Part shown: one piece after another, positions 43,052-58,000 of the stretch
Layout: the number at the start of each line of letters is the position of its first letter
Position numbering within the stretch: position 1 is the stretch's first letter
Assembly: GCF_032854445.1 (NCBI RefSeq)
Contig: NC_088304.1
Location: 12,969,704-13,033,703, forward strand
DNA: 64,000 bases
Source: Liolophura sinensis
Taxonomy: Eukaryota > Mollusca > Polyplacophora > Chitonida > Chitonidae
Direction of reading: 5' to 3'
Position numbers and translations under genes: made by a program
The notes under the pieces: generated by a model
Seen by the model: the letters and a program-made list of their open reading frames with translations, nothing else
Told to the model about the DNA's origin: nothing
Databases searched by the model: none

Positions 43052-46000
43052 ATGACTTGTCCATCGGTGAAACCGGAGGTGTTTCACTCCATGCTCCATG
43101 TTAATGTGGACGAACTGGCCAGCTATGACGAGTTGCATTTGCGGCCAGTGCTACCCTGTCTGGTACGCATGGCCCTATGTGCCCCAGTCGACACTAGCAC
43201 AGCATGGAAAGCTAACAGGAAAAAAGTTTTACAGATTTTGGCAAATGTAGAGATTGTAAACGGTATCGTTGCATTGCTGTCAATCGACTTCCACGCGCTG
43301 GAGCAAGATGCTAAAAAAGAACAGCAGCTAAGGTGAGGACAAGTGATTATACACGGAGGGGTGGTCTTTTGATAAAAACCAGTAACAGACTATCCACGCT
43401 GATGGACGAAAGTAATAAAATAGTCCATGTACACTGACTAATAGATTGAGAAATAGTTGGATGCGCCCATAAGCTTGGCTGCTCGTGTCTAATCAGAGAC
43501 GCCAATATTCACTGAGGTGGTGGTGAGCAGATTGCAGTGCCACAGACTTTGATTAGTTCAAGTCCTCGTCACATCTCTCTTTTCTATCACCATGGATAAT
43601 TTGCAATCATAATCCAATAAAGTAACTTGTCACAAAAATTCTTCCAGAGTAATCAGTTGCCACTGGTTTCAAGACAGCCTCTATATACAGTACCTGGTCA
43701 TTTCACTAGGTCATGTGAATTGTTACCAACAGTCGAACTCCTGGGGCCCATTGTATAAAACCGTTGCTTACTGTGCATGGAGCAACATCCAGTGAAGAGA
43801 TAAATCACCATGGTAAATGCACTTGATGCAGAGTTGTGACAGTTTGTAGAACGAGCCCCAAGACTTCATAATTCATTGTTGACTTCATAAAATACGGTGA
43901 AAAATACTATAAATAACCCATTTCCTAAAAATTCAAAATCCAGAAAAAGAAACTACAAAAGCCTGCTTATTAGCACATTCCTAACATGTCATTCAACCAT
44001 TAAAGTGTATGGCGGCTGTCTTGAAAAGATGGCAGAACCACATAGCCTGGTTGCTGGCCCCTGAAAAGTGATACTTGATAGGATTATCATTACAAAATGG
44101 TGGGCAGCGATGTGAGGGGGAGATACTGTTGCATCCATGTGAGCAGTTCAAGGCATATGCAGTGTTTTCTCGCACTGCAGTCGAGAATTGGCCGACAAGA
44201 GACTGAACAGCCATGATTATTGCGTAGGGGTATCAAAATATTTCTTAACCTACTAATCAGGGAACTTGGGCAAGTAATAAAACAGTTAAAAAGAGAATTG
44301 AATAAAACAATAAATAAAACAACTTCATTTTTAAGCCAACTGATTTGAGCAATACAGTTGCGAGAGTGATGATGATAAACCTTCAAGAATGTGTTGGAAT
44401 CTGAGATAGGAGCACTCAGCCTTGTCATCAGAGCCATGTCTGTTTGGAGAACTTATTTGACAGGGACTGATCTAGGCCAGTTTTAAACCCCAAAAACTTA
44501 TACTCTAATTCCTCAACTTTTTTGTTTATGAAAGATCAACTTTCAATGCAGTTTAGTCACATTTTTAATTTGATTTTGGAGGCAAACCTACATTGGTTGG
44601 ATTAACTAGTTTCAGGGCTTCACAAAAAGTATAAATTTATTGGTCAACACAGAATAATGCCTTCAGAATAAGAATATGCTTGAATAAACACCTTGCAAAC
44701 ATGTGAAAAGGTTGAAGAATTATAGTATTAGAGTATGAATAGTTTGGATCCTTTATGTTGTTTAGATGTTGTCATAAGAAAAGATTATGAAAATTATGAA
44801 GAAGAATGGGGTGGGGGGAGGGGGGTGGTTCTGTCCCAAAGTGCGAGTTTTAGCTAGGGAGAAATGTGGACTATTTTTCCGAAAAAGAGGATTTTTTTAA
44901 TCAGTATTTGGAAGAGAAGTACATAGCTTCTGGTTTCTGATTAAATTCTACTACAGTTGTACATATAATTGTACATAATTGATTTAGTTGGTTGATGTTT
45001 ATTGTTTATGATTACAGGGCTAAGATAGGGGGAAGTCAGACAGAGAGCGTTCTCATCTCACAGATTCAGCAAGGGCTGGCGCGGGAGTTTGAGCAGAGTG
45101 ATCCTGATAGAAGACTGCGTCTGCTGCTCAGTGAACTGCTCTTCATCATGTCGCAGGTAAATGCTGAATACTTCTTATGATTTGTTTTTGTTTTTTTGTT
45201 TTTTTGGCTGAAAGAAAGGAACGGCATAAGACCTCAAACAAACATCCACAGTGGTATACATATAATGGAAAGTAAACTGGAGGCTCACACATACATGTGC
45301 TCAGTATAATGTGACGGGGTGGGGTTTCATGTCTAGTGTCTTTGGAATGGTACTTCAGTGGTAGCAGCACTTTGGCAGCATAGACTCGCCCTGCTACACA
45401 AAGACACAATATCTGCACACATTCCCATTCAATCCTTGTCATAATATGGCTGAAAAATTGCTGAGTATGACGTTAAACCATAAGCATATATGTACATACA
45501 TACATACCTTTTCTTTGACTGAATGTTCATTGGTCAAAACCCAAAGTTGAAATTCCTGAACTTTCACTTTCTTTCCCCCAGATTCGTGATGTTCACAGAG
45601 AGTTTTTTCAGAAGCCCTCAGAACTGTTTGAGAGTGAAGTTTACCTGGAAGAAGTCTCTGATGTCTTGTGTATTGCCCAGGCAGGTCAGTATTGCATAGG
45701 CTGCATGATTAAAACAATTTCAAGTTTTGCAAAGTTTATTTATTTTTTTTTTATTTATTTGTTTGATCTTTTTTTTTTTTTTTTTTTTTTTTTTGTTTGC
45801 TGTTTTATGCGATACTCAAGAATATTTCACTTATACGATGACTGGCAATATAATATGGCGAGAGGAAAGTTGGCAGAGCCCAGTGGAAACCCATGACCAT
45901 CTGCAGGTTGCTGGGAGAGCTTCCCACATATGTCCGGAGAGGAAGCCAGCATGAACATGATGTGAACTCACAGCGATCACATTGGTGAGATGCTCCTGGG

Positions 46001-49000
46001 TCATGGCGCCACGCTGGCACACTAACCATGGAGGCCCCAAAGGTTTTTTAATGTGACCAAAATTAAACAAAAATCATAGATTGTTGGGTACAAAAAGTGG
46101 TGACTCCACTGTTTACCTGTTGAAGGGATATAGAATGGATGCTGATTGGCTGACAATGGATATAGGATTTCCTGGCTTAAACCCTCCAGGCTTGGTTACA
46201 GTTGAATAAACCTGTGAGAGACAGGCACCTAAAATTGCCTGTCTCTCACTCCAGCCAATAAGAATTGATTATGTAAGCCTTTATGTATGACGTCATGAAA
46301 ATACATGTATGACCATAGTATTATTGAGTGCAAAACCTTGTTAATACATTGAATTCTTGCAAAGGCTCTTACAATACGACATTTTGTTGTTTTTTAGAAA
46401 AAGTTTGGCTGTTTTTTTGATGCTTTGAATAATATACAAACAGTTGTTTTCATTTATGTATTTTTTTTTTCTCTGCATCACAGAAACTAGTCCAGTTGTT
46501 TGCATCACAAACAAATTTGCAAACTCCTTCTTGTTTCAATGCAGTGTTGTTACTTTTTATTGAAGGTTTGTCTGATAGGAATGCAAGATTTCCTTAATAA
46601 TTTTGGCTTGCCATTGTCTGTCACTATCAGTATTTATAACATCACGTAAAATTTCAGCTTGCGTATTCTAACCAGTTTGAACCAGTATTGGCTGTTTATA
46701 GGCATGCACCCGGTTTACTCCCGCCATAATGCTGGCTGCCATCGTATATAAGCGAAATATTCTTGAGTACAGCCTAAAACACCAATCAGATAAATAAATA
46801 AATAAATAAATCTAGACATGTTGGTTTAAGTATCAGATTGGATAAAGTTCGTACTGTTGTAGGTTCATGATCTGCGTTTGTACTCTAGGCCATATTCTGC
46901 TCGCTGTTGTTAACATAGCCTTGCTTCTTATGTTTCAGAGTTGCCCGGCCTGTTGCCAGTAGAGGAAGTAGCCGAGGCTTTGTTACATGTCAAGAACGGC
47001 AGCTGGTTACTCTGTCGCCTGGTCGCGAACACACCCGACTGTTTTAAAGGAGGTATGGTGGTAATTTAAAATATCATTTTCTTTCATTATACTTTTGTTT
47101 AAAGGATGCGTAATCATTTCTGAGCAGGTGGGGTAAGAGATAGGTAAATTCAAGTTGTGCGTAGCCTGATCTGACTTTTAGGTATGGCACATTTATTTAT
47201 TTATTTATTTGATTTGTGTTTTACACTGTACTCAACAATATTTCACTTGTACGACAGTGGCCTGCATTATTTTGGTGGCAGATTTATTCAGGTGTGACCA
47301 AAGCTGCAGGGTTTAACAAGAAACCCTTTCTCCACTGTTAGCTAATTAGCATTGATTTTGTATGCCATTAAACTTCACTATTTTGCTTGATATATGTTGA
47401 TGTTTTGTTGAAACTGTTTTAATGATGCATGATTGAGTGTTTGAGCATGTTTCGATTTGTTCAGTTTTCCGGCGAAAGATTTTACATAGATAAAATGTTT
47501 GCATGGTTTACTTTGTTGTATAAGTTCAATATGAAAATGAAATTGGAGGAAGATAATATATACACATAAAATGTACTTCTGCCAAGGACACCTGATCTTT
47601 GAATAGACTCCAAAATTGCCCAAAATATTATTGTATTATTTATTTATTTGATTGGTGTTTTACGCCGAACTCAAGAATATTTCACTGATTCGACAGCGGC
47701 CAGCATTATGGTGGGAGAAAATGGGCAGAGCTCGGGGGAAGCCCACAACCATCCACAGGTTGCACCAAAAATAATATTTTGTGACATTTATTCACCTCTA
47801 AATATGCACTTTTGTGGACACAATTTGAAGTCATTGACAGTACTTACAAAAAAAAAATAATAATAATAATCAGACCTTGAACCCCAGTCCACATTAAAAA
47901 AAAATATGTCTTGCTCCTTCCCTTTCTCAAAGTTTCCAGAAAGCTTGCTTCAAATCTGTGAAATAAATTGTGGAAATTTTGTTGTCTTATATTAACAAAC
48001 AAGCAAGAATGAAGCATGATATCCTCGGAAGAGAAGTCAGATTGGAGTATAAAATACAAATTTAACAAGTGGCATTGACAAGTAATGTGGAAGGACTATG
48101 GAAATTATACATGTATGTCCAAAAATTGCAATTTTTGAAACTTGCACTTTGAGGGGTATGGGGTGTGTCAAAAAATTGCCTGTGTTGAAACATACACTGT
48201 GAGAAGTGTGGAAGTAAGTCCAAAAATTGCAGTTGTAAAAACTTGCACTGTAAGGAGTATGGGGCTGTGTAAAAAAATTGCCTGTGTTGAAACCTGCACT
48301 GTGAAAAGTGTGGAAGTATGTCCAAAAATTGCAATTGTTGAAACTTGCACTGTGAGGAGTATGGGGGAGTGTCAAAAAAATGCAATTGTTGAAACTTGCA
48401 CTGTGAGGAGTATAGGAGTGTTTCAAAAAATTGCCTGTGTTGAAATCTGTACTGTGAGGAGTATGGTAATGATTGTAAAAGTCACATGTGCTCTGTGAAG
48501 AGTTTAGAAGCTTGTCTGAAAATAATAACCTGGGGAGTTTTGTAATGTGCGTCCAAAAGTTGTAGTTGTTTAAAGCTTGACAGAAAAAAGATAAATAAAT
48601 AAAGGAAAGACATATAGTTGAGACAGTACCAAAGTTTGCTCTGTTTGTCCCCACAGTGTGCCGGAGTCTGGTGACACGAGGAGAGAAGCTGAATGAGCAG
48701 TGTCTGGACGGGGAGAGGCGGTCAGAGATGCTGAGAATGATGTGTGCCATGAGTGAGAACGAGGCCTTGGCCATCAGAGAGCTCTGTGTAAGACTTTATC
48801 GTGACAAATGCTAACATCAATTATTTAAACTGTAGTAGTTTATATTTCCGAAGCTTGTATATTTTAAAACAAGCAGGAATTTGCATTTGCTGCAACATCC
48901 AGCAAAATGTCCATAAGAATCAAGTTATGGTCAACCATGGTATCAATTCTGTTTTGTAGGCCCCTTTATACAGTTCATAGATATCAGTCTGGGTTCTGTT

Positions 49001-52000
49001 AGAAACAGGATACATTTACATCGTTATTAAAGTCCTTGTCAGGTTATCTCAGTGTTTATGTACAAACCCATAATAAATCCAGTCAATTTGTCATGATAAA
49101 TCCAGTCATAATAAATCAGTCAGTTTATCATAATAAGTCCAGTCATAATAAATCCAGTCAGTCTGTCATAAAAAATCCAATCATAATTAATGCAGTCAAT
49201 TTGTCATAATAAATCCAGTCATAATAAATCCAGTCAGTTTATCGTAATAAATCCAGTCATAATAAATCCAGTCATAATAAATCCAGTCAATCTGTCATAA
49301 AAAATCCAATCATAATTAATGCAGTCAATTTGTCATAATAAATGGTGTCAATTTGTCATAAAAAATCCAGTCATAATAAATCCAGTCAGTTTATTGTAAT
49401 AAGTCCAGTCATAATAAATGGTGTCAATCTGTCATAAAAGTCATAATTAATGCAGTCAATTTGTTATAATAAATCCAGTCAGTTTATCATAAAAAGTCCA
49501 GTCATAATAAATCCAGTCAGTTTATCGTAATAAATCCAGTCATAATAAATCCTGTCAATCTATCATAAATAATCCAATCATAATTAATGCAGTCAATTTG
49601 TCATAATAAATGGTGTCAATGTGTCATAAAATATCCAGTCATAATAAATCCAGTCATAATAAATCCAGTCAGTTTATCGTAATAAGTCCAGTCATAATAA
49701 ATCCAGTCAATTTGTCATAATAAATCCAGTCATAATAAATCCAGTCAGTTGATCGTAATAAGTCCAGTCATAATAAATCCAGTCAATCTGTCATAAAAAA
49801 TCCAATCATAATTAATGCAGTCAATTTGTCATAATAAATCCAGTGTTTAAGTGTGGGTCAAAGCTTTGGACAAGAAGTTCATAGGTTCCCCTGGTCTCCC
49901 ACTTGTATGTTTGTGGAGACTTGGTCAAGACAAGCAATCAGCTACTCTCATGTGGTCAATTGCACTGTCTAACTTTATGTGGTAGAATGTTGGTTTAGCA
50001 CTGATATGGTTTGGATATACATGTATTTGTATGTCAGAAGAAAAATTTGCGAGTAACTCGCCGTTAAAATTCAGTGGTTTGACCGAGATAACCTTGTTCC
50101 TCTTCACATATGAACGGTGATGAGAGTTTTCAGCTGAAAACAGGATTTCCAAAGTATCTAATCTTTGACCAAAGTGGCCAAAACTAATCATTTTACAAAT
50201 GGGAATCAGCTAGTGGAGAAATAACCATTTTTGTTGAAACAGATTTTCTTTCTTGCAATAAACTATCCACCATATTACATATATAAGTTAAGAGTTCTTG
50301 AGGGTAGCATCAATCAACAATGTAAATAAAAACATAATTCTCAAAACTCATTAAACTTTTCAAAATTGAATTAAGGTAACATTTGTTTGTTTTCTAGGTC
50401 ACAAACTGTACACTTCCAGGCCTTGCTGTGGCATTGACACTACAAACTGCTCACAGTGCTGATTCCAGTGCCAGTAAAGGCTCTGCCACAGCGTCCACCT
50501 CAGGCAGTGTCAGCGATATCGTCTCCTTTGTCACAGGCTTGTTGCTAGGTAACGAGCAGACTGCACGTACATGGTTTTCACAGTTCATTAAGATAGGTCA
50601 GAAGGTAAGATGTATTAACAGCATGCATCTAATGGTTAAAGTGCTGGCTCACTGCAACCATCAGGGCCTTGACCAAAGATGTCGTATTTTCGAATCCAGC
50701 TTCTGCATTTTTGCTAGTGGGCTTCAGTCAGGAGGTTGTCAGGTACATGTACCTGGCAAAAATCAGTGGTGTACACAAGGCTCCTCCGTTTTCTCCACAT
50801 AAATTCTCCACTTGTTTAAAAACAATTGAATAAAGAAATACGTACTTCTCTAAGTGACCTAAAATTTGAACCACAAAAAGTGCATTTTTGGAGGCAAATA
50901 AATGCCATGAAATGTCACTTTTGATACTGAAACATACATCGAACAGTAAGATATCATCCTATCTTCCAAACAAATCCCACAACGTGTATAAAATCAACTT
51001 AACTGAAGGATTTTTCTCCACCCATAAACATTATTGTCATCATACATATTTACGTAAAATAAATATTTTGGAGATTGATCGAAGTGTGTAAAAATCAACG
51101 CATTAAATTATGCTTTGTAACAACATTTTTCTTTTTCTCTCAGCACAAAGATTCGCGTAGCATGGTGTACTGCCTGAGGCAAGAACTCCTGGGCGGACTT
51201 AACTCTGTGATAAGCGGGGAAGGGTTCAGAACACGAGACGACTACGTCGTGCACCTGCGGGATGATAATGTTGTACAGGCGTGTGCTTTCATACGGCTTT
51301 ACTGTGCGCTCAAGGCTATTGCCATGCTCAAGTAAGTGAAGACTGTGTGGGTCTGTGCGGTTTAATTCTTTGGTTTGTTCCCATGACAGAGGTTTATGCA
51401 TTCACATCTTTTAAGCCAATATACATGTAATTGTAGCAGGAATATTTATTTTTGTGGGGCTATTGGTCAGAATCGCCAGAAGCGTATTATAGAGAGGTGA
51501 AAAAATGTGAAAAAAAGAAATTGCCTGAAGTAGTTTCACCAAGTGCGCCGCGTCAGTGCGCTTAACAAAATAGACTTTGTGTCATGGTCAAATATTAGCT
51601 TCCTTTCGCGATGTTTTTCGTCATTGGTTTGTTGGGATTTATATGTTATGATTATGCGTTGAATAATAATTTTAATTATGTTTGGAGTCGTGCTTTCATG
51701 TATTATTTGTTCAGTGTCTTTTCATGATAGGCTATTTAATGCACTATTTTGAGGGTTGTGACAGTAAATATCACATACCAGTCAGTACCTTGATTGCCTG
51801 CGAAAAAATTTCTTGTATTAACAGCTCCTAATAATATTTAGGCCTACTCTATGGCAACCGAGAGCTTTGTTAGTCACCAAAATGGTAAAAATAAAGAATG
51901 TGAGAGTTGTCAGATGGCGGATATGCCATTTGACCTTGACACCTAGGCTACAGATACATGTAATTGATAAGGGCTTAAGAATTTGATGATGCGCTTCTAA

Positions 52001-55000
52001 TACGCATGACAACTTGCTCGTATGCCTACTATTCCTGACAGCTATAGCGTACATGCGAGATTCAAAACAAACAATTTTGCCAAAAGCAAAAGCAGATCTT
52101 CAAAGTGGTTTATGTACGCGACGTTGTCCACGATGTGGTAGGTTTCAGAAACTGAAAGTTACAGCAGAAGCGTATGTACCACTAACCTCAGTCGTGGAGA
52201 ATGACTTCTTGATGGCTCATTAATCCTAGGTGGACACAACAATAGCTATGGCAAATGACGTGAAATTTCACCAGTAACGAAGTTGTACATTTTGCCGTAA
52301 TTCTGAGAGTTAATGTTGCGTTGATCTTAGAAAGATGTTTTCAAGTAGATGATGCCCCAGTAGTAAGATATAAATAAAAGCATTAGACGTTACACGTTTG
52401 TGAAATCAGGCGAAACTTTCACAATCGTTCACAATATTCTCCGGCTTATCGTATCTAAAAATAAACAAATAAATGTAAGCTTTCTTTTTTTCAACCATGT
52501 AGCATTTTATGTCGTAAGTAAATTTGTCAATTTTGTTGTTGTTACAGATTTAGTGAGGAAGAGAATGAGTGTCTGGTGGACCTGCTGACTGCGCGACCAC
52601 CGGTGACGGCTGCTGGAGCGCGTTTTGTCTGCCTCTCGCTCTCCATGTTGATCTCTTGTCCTGCTCTCCTCGCGTAAGTTTCTCTGTTAAATCTGCTAAG
52701 TTTTTGAAAGAAAAGACAATAAAAAATATAATCAGGTTATGTTTGAAGAGAGGTGGGAAAAACCTAAACAGCTGGTTAAATCAACTTTTAATATGGAATT
52801 CTTATTCAGCTAAAGGAACACGCCATTTTAGAGAAACCAAAACCATGATATTGCTTCATGCGTACCTCCAAGCTCATATGACTAAAAGGCAAAACATGGT
52901 TTGCGTGACTTTGGCGGAAATGGCTGTGTTCTTGGGTTATAGAAATATAACGGAGTTGCTTGGTCAAAATGGATAACATGGCGGCACATTGTCTATTACC
53001 CTGTTTCTTCTGTCCTTTTTAAAATCTCATCTGCTCTTTTCAGCCAGTGCACAAGGTATTTTAGCAGGAATATTTAGTTTCTTTTTTTTCTCATATCTTT
53101 ACTTTTCCAAAAATCTGGGAAAGAAATGTAACGTTCTACTTTCAGCACTGCTAATATCTGTCCGCAAAAGTTGAAAAATTAGAGTAGCAGTATTTCAGTG
53201 TGTGATTTGCTTTATACCTTGAGGTAAATATATCTTGGTTTTGCAATGTCACAAAGATATAAAGGAGTGCTTTTTAAATTTTATGCAAGATACTTCATTT
53301 CTAGTTTTGTGATTTCTTTCAAGGCTCATGCATGTGTACAGTGGTATTTCTCTGGAGTCTGTTTCTGGTGTTAATGTACAATGTAATAAGTGGGTTCCTT
53401 CAAACAACAGTGTGGGTTAGCGCGCTAGCACAGTGTAATGACCCAGGAGCCTCTCATCAATGCGGTTGCTATGAGTTCAAGTCCAGCTCATGCTGGCTTC
53501 CTCCCCTGCCGTACGTGGGAAAGTCTGTCAGCAACCTACAGATGGTTGTGGGGTTCCCCCGGGCTCTGCCCGGTTTCCTCCCACCATAATGCTGGCCGCC
53601 GTCGTATAAGTAAAATAGTCTTGAGTACGGCGTAAAACACCAGTCAAAAAGATAAATCAAACAACAGTACTTTAGGAAATAAAAAAAAAGTTATGAGGGA
53701 GCAGACCATGACTGAGTGGTTTAAAGACACTTATCTCTCAGTGGACATGGTGACTATGATGTTGACAATGCTAGGACTACTAGTCTCCCACCAGTATCTG
53801 TGCATCACTTGTGGTAAAGTTGGCCAGTAAATTTGTTAGTAAACACCAAGGAAATAAATAAATAAATAAATAAATAAAAAAATAAAATGTACTGTTTATT
53901 TTCAGAACGACTGAGCAGGAGAAGCAGGTTATTGACTGGATTCGTTGGCTTGTGGCAGAGGAGAAAAAATTTGAACAGTGAGTTAGTTTTGTAACATGGT
54001 CATCATGATTAAAACTGTCATCAAAGCTCTGCTTATTTCCATACAAAAGGCTACTAATTTCATTTTTATGTGAATTATACTAATATTTCTTTGTTTCACA
54101 AAATTGTGTTACTTTAAACATTAATCATATATCATTCTCTTGTGTAATTTTTCTTTCACATTTTAAGCCGTTACCCTAGCTTTTTTTGTGCTTTCAGGCT
54201 GGGCACAGCAAGCACGTCTTATGGAGAAATGCTTTTTCTTATCGCCATCCATTTCCATGGTAACCAAACACAAGCAATTGCTGATCTCGTCTGCGCCACA
54301 TTAGGCATGAAGGTATGAACATGTTCTGTACAGGCTTAGTTCCAATTTAAATTCCTCAGTAACCAATAAATCCCAATAACGACTTGCAAGAAGGATTGGT
54401 TGAACCAATAAATCCCAATAATGACTTGCAAGACTGATTGGTTGAACCAATAAATCCCAGTAATGACTTGCAAGAGTGATTGGTAGAACCAACAAATCCC
54501 AGTAACGACTTGAAAGACTGATTGGTTGAACCAATAAATCCCAATAATGACTTGCAACACTGATTGGTTGAACCAATAAATCCCAGTAACGACTTGCAAG
54601 ACTGATTGGTTGAGCCAATAAATCCCAGTAATGACTTGCAGGACTGATTGGTTGAGCCAAAAAATCCCAATATTGACTCACAAGACTGATTGGTTGAGGT
54701 GCTTGATATTCATTGTTAGACAGGATTGTAAAGATTCTTCTCATTCTGTTATTTTCATTCAGGAGGGGTAGATCCAGGGTCAGTCCTGGGTCGAGTCACA
54801 CCTAAGACCTTAAAAGAGGTAGTTGTAACTTCCTCGCTTGGCGTCCAGCATGAAGGGGATAGTGCAATGACTGGTTGACCCGTATCAGTATAATGGCTCG
54901 GGTGGGGCGGCTTACTTGCCTTCGTTAAGGCGTCTCATTGAAGCAGCACTAGATGAAAGAGCGGTGGAAATCCGTCCTGCAACAAGGTGTACATGCACCC

Positions 55001-58000
55001 TAATGACTCCTTTGTTGTCCTATGACTAAAAAATTGTTAAGTATGACGTTAAGCCCCAAGCACTCACTCACTCACTCACTCACTGTCATTCTCAGGACCG
55101 ACTTGTACCAAGAGATCATACCCACAATCGATTTTAAACTTTACAGATGAGTACAATTTATTATAGAAAAAAATTACGCGTCTTGCACAAAAGAATTGAA
55201 AGGTGAATGTAATTTTTCTGAGAAAAAGTGGAAAATTGGAAGGGTGGTAATGTGTATGAGACATATAAACGTGTCTCGAATATCCCTATCCCCAGCCCCC
55301 AGGTATTTAAACTTCTGAGAATGCTGCTGAAGGGAGTGGCTTATTGGTGCTTATTAATCAAGGAAATGAATAAATAGAAGTTTGACTGGTTCTGATGAGT
55401 TGTGATGATATTTCAGAGTGGTGTGAAGGCCAATGCCTTACAGAGAGTCCGCCATATCCTGACACAGGAGATCTTTACTGAACAGGTAAAATACTGTCAG
55501 AGATGAAGACACCAGTTCTTTGAGTACCACATACCAGACAAAACCCCACTAAAACCAAGTATTTATCAGATGAAAGATCATTAACCACTGTCCAGGAAAA
55601 TACTTTTAGAATTTTTCTAACAGACTAAATGCACTTAAAACATAGGATTCTGTGGTGCTCTGTTGGGACCCAGAGGGTATCAGTGGTGTCACAGCAATAT
55701 TTTTGACTTGAAATACTGTAGTTCGTTTCAAGGTCTATTTGTTGAATGCATTCATAGCTCTAAATGAAGATGCACTTTGAAGAATGAAACATAGCAATCT
55801 TTGTGTGTCAAGTGACATCATTGGTCCCAATATGATCAGAAAAGGCCACAGTAGAATCCCAAAATTTTAAATGCATTGTACTAGGTCAAAAAAAATTCAA
55901 AAAAATAAATAAAACTATTTTTTCAGACAATATTTAGGGGTCTTTCATCTGACATATACTTCATGCTAGTGTGTCCTTTGTCTGTAATACAATTGATAGG
56001 GGTATGTTTACTATACTCATCTAACCTTGTCTTTGAAGAAACAATTTCGAACATTCAGGGAAAGAAATATTCAAAGATCATTCGCATATATTTGGGCTTA
56101 TTTCATATATTCGAACCCTAATGCAACTTTATATGCTCATTGTCCTCGTCTATTCCATGAATCATGAAAAAAGTTGAGAGTGGTACAATACATGCATCTC
56201 AGTCATGGCGTTTTGCATACATATGTTAGTCCAGTAACACATGTTTGAAATGTTCTGTTGTTGATAATTGTTTTAATTGTGTGATTGTGTGTTAGTTGTC
56301 ATAAATTATAACCTTAAATTATGCAGGGGGCTTCTGTGGCTCAGTAGGTTAGCACGCTAGCGCAGCGTAATGACCCAGGAGTCTCTCACCAATGAGCTGT
56401 AAGTTCAAGTCCAGTTCATGCTGGCTTCCTCTCCAGCCGTAAGTGGGAAGGTCTGCCAGGAACCTGCGGACGGTTGTGGGTTTCCCCCGGGCTCTGCCTG
56501 GTTTCCTCCCACCATAATGCTGGTCACCGTCGTACAAATGAAATATTCTTGAGTACTGCGCAGAGCACCAATCAAATATGTGAAATCAAAAAGTACCACA
56601 TGTATTGAATTTAGGTTTTGCACACCAGTATAAACCCTGGCCTTTCTTGTCTATATGTTGTTGTTGTGTTATCAGGTAATTACCTCACACGCGGTGACTG
56701 TGCCGATAACAGAGAACCTGAATGCGAACATGACAGGCTTTTTACCTGTCCACTGTATATATCAGCTGCTGAAAACCCGAACATTCTCTAAGTATAAAGT
56801 GCCCATTAAGGTGAGTAAACAAACTGCTGGGCTCATTAATTCACATAACAACATGTGCTTGACTTATACAGATGTAATGTTATATAAGCTATCACCACAT
56901 ATTACCCCTGCCTATGTGGGAAGGTCTGGCAAAACCTGCTGATGGTCATTGGTTTACCCCATGTTCCTCCATGTGTCCTCCCACCACAATGCTGGCCGCT
57001 GTAGTATAAATGAAATACCCTTGAGTATGGCGTACAGTATGAAAACACTAATCAAATCAATCAAGTAACCACATATTACAGTTACCACACTTTACTGGCC
57101 GAGTAGTAAATAATCTGTCATGTCCGCTGAGTTCATTCATTCACACACAACCTTTTTTTTTAACAGGACATAACATGTTACCAGAGTTTGCAAATTACAT
57201 TTAAATTGTAATAAGGATCACATCTGAGTTGTAATAAGTATTTCATTTGAGGTGTAATAAGGATTACACCTGAATTGTAATAAGGATCACATCTGAATTG
57301 TAATAAAGATTACATCAGTGAATACATGTACTGTTGAAAAAAATTTGGCTTTTCACCAGGTTTCAGTCAGAAATTACCATGATGGCTGCATTGCATTTGG
57401 GGTAGCACCCAGTACAACAACTACTGATGCATAAATAAATGCCATAATTAGTTAAGTTTTTTATCTTTTATGACAGGGCTGGATTTATCGCCAGATCTGC
57501 TCGACATCTTCACCCCTGCACCCACTTCTCGCGCCCCTTGTCGAAGCATACATCACCTCAATCATCTTGCCAAGCACCAAGTCAGACTACTCAAACACTG
57601 CCATCACTGAAGATGAAGTTTTGAGGCTCTTCCACAACTCAATCTTTGAGCCAGTCAAAAAGAATCCTGGGGACGTTAAAGACAATTCCGATCCAGAGTC
57701 CTTCAGTGCCACGTCTCAGCTATTGATCGTCTACTATGTACTGTTATATGAAGACTGTCGTTTGTCAAATATGAGGAGCATTGGTAAGCCGTACGTTTTC
57801 TTCTGCAAATTTTGGATTTCTCATTTGGGGGAAGGTACTTGCAGGCCTGCAAATAACTTTTTGAGGTATGGCTGACAATTTTCAAAACCAGCCATTGATC
57901 AAGACATTTATTTATTTATTTGATTGACCTTTTACCTTGTACTCAAGGATATTTCACTTATACAAAGGTGTAGGAGGAAATGTGTGTGACGAAACCAGAC

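Noticed and set aside
48037-48774. 245-residue minus-strand frame
   Set aside because: Covers the 51-bp array and the antisense of INTS2 exon 5.
52569-53174. Open frames of 135 and 61 residues after INTS2 exon 8
   Set aside because: They start out of frame within exon 8 or in the following intron and show no homology.
54301-54744. Minus-strand frame of 147 residues with LVQPIS-type repeats
   Set aside because: 42-bp minisatellite; parallel frames are open too.
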